Part shown: piece by piece, positions 1 to 5,664 of the stretch
How positions within the stretch are numbered: the first letter of the stretch is position 1
Layout of the letters: each line of letters begins with the position of its first letter
Made by a program: the position numbers and the translations under genes
The notes under the pieces: generated by a model
Databases searched by the model: none
What the model was told of the DNA's origin: nothing
The model's input: the letters and a program-made list of their open reading frames with translations, nothing else
NCBI GenBank assembly: GCA_035573655.1
Contig: DATMAC010000391.1
Span: forward strand, 1-8,854
Direction: 5' to 3'
DNA length: 8,854 nt
Origin: Thermoflexus sp035573655
Lineage (GTDB): Bacteria; Chloroflexota; Anaerolineae; Thermoflexales; Thermoflexaceae

Positions 1-24
1 CTCCTAAAACTATTGAAAAGCCCT

Positions 25-98
25 GGATCGCAGCGCCGCCCCGGAGACGGGGTGAGGACCCCACCGGCTCGATGTCCTAACTCGTGTCCGAACTTCAG
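25..98 (+). repeat. Dispersed 75-nt element, copy 1, upstream of the response regulator gene
   Basis: This stretch matches the reverse complement of 8669-8744: about 63 of 76 columns agree in my hand alignment, with two single-base gaps. It contains a short hairpin at about 39-52 (CCCCG, GAGA loop, CGGGG). The other copy forms a similar stem (CCTG, GAGG loop, CAGG) in which a C-G pair has become T-A. Near its 3' end are two tandem near-copies of one motif, TCGATGTCCTAAC at 69-81 and TCGTGTCCGAAC at 82-93, both conserved in the other copy. The element ends 126 nt before the chosen ATG of the next gene and points the same way as that gene. It could be a regulator binding region, a small RNA or a miniature repeat. 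I do not recognise it as a known family. Confidence 0.75.
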
Positions 99-106
99 TG
101 GCGATG

Positions 107-141
107 GGTTGCTCAGGGAGGTATCCCTCAAGGGAGCAACC
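107..141 (+). promoter_or_regulatory. Nested hairpin in the leader of the response regulator gene
   Basis: GGTTGCTC at 107-114 pairs perfectly with GAGCAACC at 134-141. Inside it AGGGA at 115-119 pairs with TCCCT at 124-128 around a GGTA loop. No T-run follows, so it is not a standard intrinsic terminator. It lies between the 75-nt element and a possible promoter. The other copy of the element has only a weak trace of the left arm (GTTTGCTC) and no matching right arm, so the hairpin is specific to this copy. Its function is unknown. Confidence 0.5.
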
Positions 142-145
142 AGGT

Positions 146-174
146 TTGCATAATCTACGGTTTTACTTAAGAAT
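146..174 (+). promoter_or_regulatory. Possible promoter of the response regulator-kinase operon
   Basis: TTGCAT at 146-151 is followed after 17 bases by AAGAAT at 169-174, a weak match to the housekeeping -35/-10 pattern in an AT-rich island within GC-rich sequence. Transcription would start near 181, about 44 nt before the chosen start codon. The match is imperfect and the call rests on spacing and local AT content only. Confidence 0.3.
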
Positions 175-210
175 ATGGTTAGAGCCTCCCAGCGATCTGG
201 AGGAGTGGGA

Positions 211-217
211 AAGGAGG
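211..217 (+). promoter_or_regulatory. Strong Shine-Dalgarno site that decides the start of the response regulator
   Basis: AAGGAGG ends one base before the ATG at 219 but seven bases before the in-frame ATG at 225. The second spacing is optimal and the first is too short for initiation, so the start at 225 is preferred. GCCTCC at 184-189 is fully complementary to GGAGGC at 213-218 and could mask this site. The same pyrimidine stretch could instead pair with GGAGG at 199-203. Confidence 0.7.
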
Positions 218-224
218 CATGGCG

Positions 225-899
225 ATGACCTATCGGGTGCTGATTGTGGATGATCATCCGCTGTTCCGCAAGGGCGTGCGCGATACGCTGCTGATGGAGC
301 CCGGGCTCCAAGTGGTCGGCGAGGCATCCGATGGACAGACCGCTCTGGATATGATCCTGAGACTGAACCCTCATCTGGTGTTGATGGATGTCCACTTGCC
401 TGGCCTGAACGGTTTAGATGTGATCCGGCAGGCCCGGGCTCACGGGTTCGAGGGTGCGATCCTCGTGATGACCGCTTATGATAGCGAGGAGCAGATGCGC
501 CACGCCATCCGGATCGGCGCGAACGGTTATTGCTCTAAAGACGCGTCCCCTGATGTCTTGCTCCAGAACATCCGCCACGTGCTTTCCGGACGTTACCTGC
601 TGGGTCAGCGGATTGCGACCGCTGCTGAGGTGCGGCAGATGATCGGGGAGGCAAGGAGGACCGATGACTGGGTGCTCTCCCCCCGAGAGCGGGAGATCCT
701 TCAATATGTGGCCTTGGGGTACAGCAACAAAGCCATTGCGGAGCGGTTGGGGATCAGCCAGCAGACCGTGAAAAATCACATGACGGCGATCCTGCGCAAG
801 CTGGATTTGAGCGATCGAACCCAGGCGGTCATCCTGGCGATCCGCCGTGGATGGGTTCGCTTACCAGAGGAACCCATTGCCCCGGAGGGGAAATCGTGA
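225..899 (+). CDS. NarL/FixJ (LuxR)-family two-component response regulator
   Basis: A cytoplasmic transcription factor expected to be phosphorylated by the kinase encoded next to it and then to bind DNA. With the start at 225 the protein has 224 residues, normal for the NarL/DegU class. Residues 3-120 form a receiver domain: acidic pair D9-D10, phospho-acceptor D55 in the stretch LVLMDVHLPG, switch threonine T83 and conserved K105. Residues about 148-212 form a LuxR-type helix-turn-helix with the signature LSPREREILQ, and a recognition region ISQQTVKNHM at 177-186. The Shine-Dalgarno site favours this ATG over the one six bases upstream. The stop codon overlaps the GTG start of the kinase gene, so the two are co-transcribed and probably translationally coupled. 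Family and role are clear; target genes cannot be read from the sequence. Confidence 0.95.
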   Translation: MTYRVLIVDDHPLFRKGVRDTLLMEPGLQVVGEASDGQTALDMILRLNPHLVLMDVHLPGLNGLDVIRQARAHGFEGAILVMTAYDSEEQMRHAIRIGANGYCSKDASPDVLLQNIRHVLSGRYLLGQRIATAAEVRQMIGEARRTDDWVLSPREREILQYVALGYSNKAIAERLGISQQTVKNHMTAILRKLDLSDRTQAVILAIRRGWVRLPEEPIAPEGKS

Positions 900-1930
900 C
901 CGAGCAGACTTTGCCGTTGCAGGAACTGGCCGACTATTGCCGTCAGGAGCAGGAAGCTGTCCAGCGACAGCTGTCCGAACTTCAAGCGTTAATTCAGCAG
1001 ACCTCGAGGGACGTCGAGCGGCTGGCCCAACGCAGCCTGCAGTTGACGAACCAAATCAAGCAGATGGAGAACCGACCGGAGAGCGTGCCACCGGCCGAGA
1101 TCATCGAAACCTTTCAATCCGCCCTGGATGTTCAGAAGCGGCTATGGTTGATGCGAGGGCAGCTGGAGAAATTTCAAAGTCTCGAGACTCACCTTCAGCG
1201 TTATCTGGAAGCCCTGGATCGGATCCTTTCCATACTCGTTAGGGCACAGGAAGAGATCCCCGCTGCGCGTCCCGGGATGGAGTCGGGTTTGATCGTGCGT
1301 CTCTTCGAGGCTCAAGAACAGGAGCGCCAACGCTTAGTCCGCCAGCTCCATGATGGACCCGCCCAAGCTCTGACCAATTTGGTGTTGCAGGCGGAGATCT
1401 GCGAGCGGCTCTTCCAGCGGGATCCGGAACGAGCGAAAACGGAGCTCACCGCCTTAAAGAACGCGGTCGTTGAGACGTTCCAGCGCATGCGGGAGTTCCT
1501 TTTCGATATCCGTCCGATGAGCCTGGACGATCTCGGGCTGGTCCCAACGGTGCGGCGTTATGTGGAGACCTTAAAGGACAAAGTGAAATTCTCCCTTAAT
1601 CTGCAGATCAGCGGGGAGGAGTATCGGCTCGCCGCGTACCAGGAGACGGTCTTGTTCCGTATCGTCCAGGAGCTCCTTACGAATGTGCGCCTCCATGCCC
1701 AAGCCTCCCAAGCGGTGGTCCGCCTGGTCTTCCAGCCTCAGGGGGTCCGCTTGGAGGTGGAAGACAATGGGGTGGGCTTTGATGTGGAGGAGGCGCTGGC
1801 CAACGCCCCCATGCGCAAAACCATCGGCCTCACCTCTATTCGTCAATGGATGGAGATGTTAGGGGGTCAATTGGCGATCACCAGCGCCCCGGGCAAGGGA
1901 ACGCGGGTGACCGTTTTCTTGCCCGTGTGA
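896..1930 (+). CDS. Soluble DegS/NarX-like sensor histidine kinase (HisKA_3 type)
   Basis: Partner kinase of the preceding response regulator. The GTG start at 896 forms a GTGA overlap with the regulator's stop and has GGAGGGG five bases upstream, so I prefer it to the ATG at 851; the product is 344 residues. Residues 8-120 are predicted coiled coil, rich in Gln, Glu and Leu, with no transmembrane segment or PAS domain visible, as in the cytoplasmic kinase DegS. The dimerisation and phospho-acceptor region has H152 in LHDGPAQ (H-D-x-x-x-Q). The HATPase domain shows the N box around N263 (LLTNVRLHAQAS), the G1 box DNGVGFD at 290-296 and a G2-type segment GLTSIRQ at 311-317. The N box has Leu where Lys is common (N-V-R-L-H-A). 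The stimulus is unknown, but with no membrane segment it is likely intracellular or delivered by a partner protein. Confidence 0.93.
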   Translation: MTEQTLPLQELADYCRQEQEAVQRQLSELQALIQQTSRDVERLAQRSLQLTNQIKQMENRPESVPPAEIIETFQSALDVQKRLWLMRGQLEKFQSLETHLQRYLEALDRILSILVRAQEEIPAARPGMESGLIVRLFEAQEQERQRLVRQLHDGPAQALTNLVLQAEICERLFQRDPERAKTELTALKNAVVETFQRMREFLFDIRPMSLDDLGLVPTVRRYVETLKDKVKFSLNLQISGEEYRLAAYQETVLFRIVQELLTNVRLHAQASQAVVRLVFQPQGVRLEVEDNGVGFDVEEALANAPMRKTIGLTSIRQWMEMLGGQLAITSAPGKGTRVTVFLPV

Positions 1931-1954
1931 GCGCTCCAGAACGGCCCATGCAAT

Positions 1955-2014
1955 TCCCCAGAGCCCTTGGCGGTCACTTCCTGCAATCCCCTGTGCGGCT
2001 AAGTCGCCTGGGGA
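1955..2014. other. Possible structured element in the convergent gap after the kinase gene
   Basis: The 155-base gap between the kinase stop and the end of the PAP2 gene has no ORF that I support. TCCCCA at 1955-1960 pairs with TGGGGA at 2009-2014. Inside, GGCG at 1969-1972 pairs with CGCC at 2005-2008 and ACTT at 1976-1979 with AAGT at 2001-2004. There is no T-run on either side. It could help end transcription between the convergent genes, but the support is weak. Confidence 0.25.
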
Positions 2015-2085
2015 GGAGGGGGATCGGTCTCCTCGTAGGATGCGGCTGCCAAAGGCGGCCTGCACCCCGCGAAGAGCAACGACCA

Positions 2086-3114
2086 TTACTGATACTGAGC
2101 GAGGCTCATCCATCCTCCGATCCGTTGAACGATGCGGAGGCTCCATTCGCGCAGGTGGCGCTGGCGATAGAAACCCAAGCTGAGCGAGGCCCCCAGTAGT
2201 GCCCCGGCCACCACATCCAGCGGGTAATGCACCCCACCGTAAACCCGGGCCCAGCTGATCCCGGCAGCGAGCAGCATCCCGATCGTCCCAACTCGTGGAT
2301 CGCCTGTCCATAGGGCGACCGCAATCGCCCAGGCAACCGTAGCGGCGTTGCTGGGGAATGAGGAATCCGATGGATGATAAAACAGCAGATTGACTTCGTA
2401 ATCCGTGAAGGGACGGGGGCGAAAGTAGAGGGCGTTCATGGCCTCCAGGATGAAGCCGCTTAGGGGGATCGCCAGTGCTGCTCGCAGGACGGCTGCTTGG
2501 CGCTTGGAATCACCGCTCAGCCACATCGCCCACGCGAGCATGGCGAGCGCCGTGGGCACCGCGTAGTCGTTGATGAGCAGGCGCGCCAGCCCATCGATCC
2601 ATGGAGTTCGTCCAGCATATCGATTTAAGGCAAAGAACAAGGGGAGATCCCAATGCCAGACGGCGAGGATCACAATGATCAGGATCCCCCAGCGAGCGGC
2701 CACCCACTTAGCAGGCTTTCTAACACGCGGGAGGGAATCCCCCTTGCTGATCTCGCTCAAATTGAGTTCGCCGGATGAGGAGAAGGGGCGATGAGCCTCC
2801 GGCGGGCTGGCCCTTGCTCGATTTGGGGCGGAGCGGCAAAGCATCCTGGACGCTTGGAATGTCCCCCATGCCCCTAGGATAGCCAGCCCGCTCATCAGGC
2901 TGAGTTCGGTGCCTGCCGGTCCAGGCGTCCAGATCTCGGGCACCCCCACGAAGAAACCGACCCCGCTCCCCAATAGAAGCAGCGCGCCGCCGGCCTGAAG
3001 CCAGCGGGAGGCGCACAGCTGACCCCAACGCACGAGGATCACCCCCAAAGCGGCCGCCCATACGGCCCCTGTGTAGCCGATCACTAAATACCAGGGAAGA
3101 TAGGCGCGCATCAT
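2086..3114 (-). CDS. PAP2-family membrane phosphatase-like protein with altered active site
   Basis: An integral membrane protein of 342 residues. The C-terminal part (about 140-318) is a PAP2 domain of the undecaprenyl-diphosphatase / phosphatidic acid phosphatase type. The N-terminal 95 residues add about three hydrophobic segments (10-30, 41-58, 72-85) and a polar linker (95-138), so it is longer than a minimal PAP2 enzyme of about 200 residues. The third family motif is intact: R290, H296 and D300 in ARVYGGVHYPLD. The first motif (K-x6-RP) has Asn227 instead of Lys before R234-P235. The second motif, usually PSGH or PSNH, reads PSNA (254-257), so its catalytic His is absent. The protein may therefore be inactive on the usual phosphate esters or use a changed mechanism. 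A second ATG at 3111 is an equally good start, seven bases from AGAGG. It is transcribed alone, divergently from the oxidoreductase gene. Confidence 0.85.
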   Translation of the reverse strand: MMRAYLPWYLVIGYTGAVWAAALGVILVRWGQLCASRWLQAGGALLLLGSGVGFFVGVPEIWTPGPAGTELSLMSGLAILGAWGTFQASRMLCRSAPNRARASPPEAHRPFSSSGELNLSEISKGDSLPRVRKPAKWVAARWGILIIVILAVWHWDLPLFFALNRYAGRTPWIDGLARLLINDYAVPTALAMLAWAMWLSGDSKRQAAVLRAALAIPLSGFILEAMNALYFRPRPFTDYEVNLLFYHPSDSSFPSNAATVAWAIAVALWTGDPRVGTIGMLLAAGISWARVYGGVHYPLDVVAGALLGASLSLGFYRQRHLREWSLRIVQRIGGWMSLAQYQ

Positions 3115-3197
3115 CCTTCCTCTTAGAGTTGAGGATCATGTTCACCGTACTGAGGCTCAGGAGGCTGAACCGGCGCCTTTCGGTCTCAACGGCCATC

Positions 3198-3203
3198 ATG
3201 ATA
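3198..3203 (-). promoter_or_regulatory. Possible -10 box for the PAP2-like gene
   Basis: On the - strand TATCAT occurs about 85 bases upstream of the start codon, in the AT-rich stretch GGAAATATCATGATGG. No convincing -35 box lies 17 bases upstream (CTTTGG). This is the best candidate in the 220-base divergent region, but it is weak. Confidence 0.2.
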
Positions 3204-3215
3204 TTTCCCGTCCTC

Positions 3216-3256
3216 GCAGCCCAAAGGGCCGTGGGAAAGGAAGGTGGGGCCTTTCC
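3216..3256. repeat. GC-rich palindromic sequences in the divergent intergenic region
   Basis: Two adjacent hairpins: GCCC-AAA-GGGC at 3219-3229, and GGAAAGG at 3234-3240 pairing with CCTTTCC at 3250-3256. GGGCCGTGGG at 3226-3235 is the reverse complement of CCCACGGCCC at 8834-8843, where it also forms one arm of a hairpin beside a pyrimidine-rich run. This suggests a family of intergenic palindromes in this genome. Neither hairpin has a clean T-run that would make it a sure terminator. Confidence 0.45.
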
Positions 3257-3289
3257 GCTTCTTTTCGTGACCTCCGAACGGCGTGACTC

Positions 3290-3303
3290 TTCATTATAAT
3301 GAA
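3290..3303 (+). promoter_or_regulatory. -10 region of the oxidoreductase operon inside a perfect 14-bp palindrome
   Basis: TTCATTATAATGAA is a perfect palindrome and contains a consensus -10 box, TATAAT, at 3295-3300. Transcription would start near 3307, 28 bases upstream of the oxidoreductase ATG. The -35 region (CTCCGA at 3272-3277) is poor, so the promoter may need an activator. Because the box is palindromic, the other strand also reads TATAAT and could serve the divergent PAP2-like gene, though its -35 region is also poor. Confidence 0.45.
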
Positions 3304-3334
3304 TGAGGTGTAAGATCCCTCGCGGAGCCCAACG

Positions 3335-4345
3335 ATGCATTTAGACGCGAATTTGCACTTCGATCGACTCCTGGAGGTGCCCGCGCTCGCCCGGGAGGCG
3401 GAGGCGCTGGGGTTCGATGGGATATGGACCAATGAAACCCGGCACGATCCGTTTCTCCCTCTCGCCCTGGCGGCGGAGCACACCCAGCACATTACACTGG
3501 GGACCGGCGTGGCCATCGCCTTCGCCCGCAGCCCGACGGCGATCGCTTATACCGCATGGGATCTGGCCGCGGCGGCGCCGGGCCGGGTGATCCTGGGCCT
3601 GGGTACTCAGGTGAAAGCCCACATCGAACGCCGCTTCGGGATGCCTTGGGACCCTCCGGTTCCGAAGCTGCGGGAGACCGTGGAGGCGATTCGCGCGGTG
3701 TGGGCGTGTTGGCAGCATGGGAACCGCCTGAACTATCGAGGACGGTTCTTTAAGCTGACTCTGATGTCGCCCTTCTTCGACCCCGGGCCCATCTCGGATC
3801 CCCGGATCCCTATTGTGCTCGCCGGGGTGAACCCACCGCTGGCCCGTCTGGCCGGGGAGGTGGGAGATGGCTTTTTCGTCCATCCCTTCCATACCCCTCG
3901 CTATCTGCGCGAGATCCTATTGCCAGCGATCGAGGACGGCGCGCGCAAGGCGGGCCGGAGCCGCAAGGATCTGACGATCATCGGCAGCGTGTTCGTCATC
4001 ACCGGCCGGAACGAGGCGGAGATGCGCGAGGTGCGAGAATTCGTACGCGCCCAGGTCGCCTTCTATGGTTCCACGCCCTCGTACCGTCGGGTGTGGTCAC
4101 TGCATGGATGGGAGGCGATTGGGGAAGCGCTCTCCGCCCTGGCGGCTCGGGGACGCTGGGAGGAGATGCCCCAGCAAGTGCCCGATGAGGTCCTGGCCGC
4201 CTTTGCCATCACCGCTCCGCCGGAAGCGGTGTGGGATCGCCTACAGGCCACCTATGAGGGCCTGCTGGATCGGGTGACGCTCTATCGACCTTTCCAGCTA
4301 CAGGATCGGGACCTATGGGAGAGGATCCTGAGCGCGCGGCGTTGA
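3335..4345 (+). CDS. LLM-class (luciferase-like) F420-dependent oxidoreductase
   Basis: A cytoplasmic TIM-barrel flavin/F420 enzyme of the bacterial luciferase-like superfamily, 336 residues, a full-length size for the family. Visible features are the N-terminal barrel strand with EAEALGFDGIWTNE (21-34), the segment HITLGTGVAIAFARSP (52-67) that lies near the cofactor site in homologues, RVILGLGTQ (84-92) and the later barrel strand IPIVLAGVNPPLARLAGEVGDG (starting near 158). The sequence most resembles the TIGR03617-like F420 group as I recall it. The substrate cannot be deduced. GGAG at 3324-3327 lies seven bases before the ATG. The ATPase gene overlaps its last 31 bases in another frame, so the two are probably translated together. 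A flavin-dependent rather than F420-dependent member cannot be excluded. Confidence 0.88.
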   Translation: MHLDANLHFDRLLEVPALAREAEALGFDGIWTNETRHDPFLPLALAAEHTQHITLGTGVAIAFARSPTAIAYTAWDLAAAAPGRVILGLGTQVKAHIERRFGMPWDPPVPKLRETVEAIRAVWACWQHGNRLNYRGRFFKLTLMSPFFDPGPISDPRIPIVLAGVNPPLARLAGEVGDGFFVHPFHTPRYLREILLPAIEDGARKAGRSRKDLTIIGSVFVITGRNEAEMREVREFVRAQVAFYGSTPSYRRVWSLHGWEAIGEALSALAARGRWEEMPQQVPDEVLAAFAITAPPEAVWDRLQATYEGLLDRVTLYRPFQLQDRDLWERILSARR

Positions 4346-5541
4346 ACTCCGGAACACCACCGGAGGCGCCCCGTCGGACGTCCATGCTGCTTCGGCTGCT
4401 GGAGGAACAGAGCCCCGCAGCCCGGGTCCTTCGCGCGCGCCCGCCGGTGGATCGGCCGGTGGAGGAGAGCGTCCGATTTCCCTTCCTCGCCATCGTGGGC
4501 CAGACCGAGATGAAGCTGGCGCTGGTCTTGGCCGTGATCAACCCGGCGATTGGGGGCGTGTTGTTGATGGGCGCCCGGGGGACCGGCAAAACGACGGCGG
4601 TGCGGGGCCTGTTGGATCTGCTTCCATCGGTGGAGCGCTCGCTCTGCCCGTATGGCTGCGAGCCGGAGGCGGCATATACGCTGGGCTTCCATGCGATTTG
4701 CAAGGATTGCGCCCGCAAGCTGGGCCAGGGGGAGCCGATCACCGCCCCGGACCGCATGCGGCTGATCGAGCTTCCGCTCAACGCGCGCTTGGAGGATGTC
4801 ATCGGGGGGATCGATGAGCACGCTGCCATCGAGGGGAAGGTGAGAATCCGGCACGGTCTTCTGGCTCAGGCCGATCAGAACATCCTCTATGTGGATGAGG
4901 TGAACCTCCTGGACCCTGAGATTGTGAACGCGATCCTGGATGCGGCGGCGCTGGGCCGATGTACCGTGCGGAGGGGGCCGGTGGTGGCGACTTACCGCGC
5001 TCGCCTCATCCTGATCGCCTCGATGAACCCGGAGGAAGGCCCGTTGCGTCCCCAGATCCACGATCGCTTCGGGCTGCGGGTAGTGGTCCGTGGCTTGAGT
5101 GATCCGCAGGACCGGTTGGAAGTCTACCGTCGGGTGCGGCTGTTTCGGAGCAACCCGTACGCCCTGGCGGCTCAGTGGGCCCACGATACGGCGGCCGCGG
5201 CCGCGGAGATCGCGGAGGCTCGCCAGCGGTTGCCCCGGGTGGTCATCCCCCCGGAGCTGGAACAGCAAGCGATCCGCTGGATCCATGAGTTGGGCATCGA
5301 GTCCAGCCGGGCGGAGGTGGCCTTGCTGGAGGCCGCCCGCGCGTATGCCGCCGTGGACGGTCGAGAGGTGGTCACCTTGGAAGATCTGCAAGCGGTGGCC
5401 CCGATGGCGCTTCGGCAGCGCCGCAGCGCGTTCATCGCAGCGTTCATCGCTCAGCAGGAAGAGGAAGATCGGGAGATCCTGGCTGTCATTCACAACCGGC
5501 ACCGTCGGTCCAACCGGCGGCGTCAAGCAGGAAAAAGATAA
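4315..5541 (+). CDS. Magnesium-chelatase subunit I-like AAA+ ATPase (ChlI/BchI family)
   Basis: A cytoplasmic AAA+ ATPase of 408 residues. Walker A is GARGTGKTT at 86-94, Walker B ILYVDEVNLL at 190-199, sensor 1 LILIASMNPEEG with N238, the arginine-finger region DRFGLRV with R251, and a sensor 2 region SSRAEVALLEAAR with R332. IELPLNARLEDVIGG (151-165) before the Walker B motif is typical of ChlI. Residues 111-132 hold four cysteines (CPYGC and CKDC), a pattern I associate with ChlI-like proteins of non-photosynthetic bacteria; they could bind metal. In chelatases ChlI forms a ring with ChlD and drives metal insertion by ChlH, and related ATPases work with VWA proteins, but no such partner is in the window. 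The start is uncertain: the first 50 residues are not conserved, the Shine-Dalgarno site is weak, and M24 (ATG 4384) is possible. The C-terminus is basic. Confidence 0.88.
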   Translation: MGEDPERAALNSGTPPEAPRRTSMLLRLLEEQSPAARVLRARPPVDRPVEESVRFPFLAIVGQTEMKLALVLAVINPAIGGVLLMGARGTGKTTAVRGLLDLLPSVERSLCPYGCEPEAAYTLGFHAICKDCARKLGQGEPITAPDRMRLIELPLNARLEDVIGGIDEHAAIEGKVRIRHGLLAQADQNILYVDEVNLLDPEIVNAILDAAALGRCTVRRGPVVATYRARLILIASMNPEEGPLRPQIHDRFGLRVVVRGLSDPQDRLEVYRRVRLFRSNPYALAAQWAHDTAAAAAEIAEARQRLPRVVIPPELEQQAIRWIHELGIESSRAEVALLEAARAYAAVDGREVVTLEDLQAVAPMALRQRRSAFIAAFIAQQEEEDREILAVIHNRHRRSNRRRQAGKR

Positions 5542-5664
5542 GCTGCCTCGGCCAAATTTCTTCCATCCATCCGACCAGCTGCCCCGCAGCGAAGTGTTCG
5601 CGCTCAGGCTTGAAAACAGTGCTCACGGCTTCGATGCTGGAACTCCCGCAAGGATCCACGAACG

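Noticed and set aside
972..984. TGTCCGAACTTCA, a 13-base exact match to positions 85-97 of the element, inside the kinase gene
   Set aside because: It encodes an ordinary coiled-coil stretch (LSELQ), the match stops on both sides, and one 13-base coincidence is not surprising in a window of this size.
3266..3280. TCGTGACCTCCGAAC upstream of the oxidoreductase as a third copy of the tandem motif
   Set aside because: It matches TCGTGTCCGAAC only if three bases are inserted, and neither the second unit nor the rest of the element is present.
4282..5526. Long antisense open frame (-) opposite the ChlI-like ATPase
   Set aside because: It mirrors the codon structure of the real gene, is rich in His/Arg/Gln/Pro with no domain, and the + strand gene has all AAA+ motifs.
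4315..5541. Evidence of bacteriochlorophyll synthesis
   Set aside because: A ChlI-like ATPase alone is common in non-photosynthetic bacteria; no other pigment gene is in the window.
5610..5638. Promoter upstream of the pseudouridine synthase (TTGAAA and GATGCT with 17-base spacing)
   Set aside because: The -10 box matches the consensus poorly; the 123-base gap otherwise shows no clear signal.
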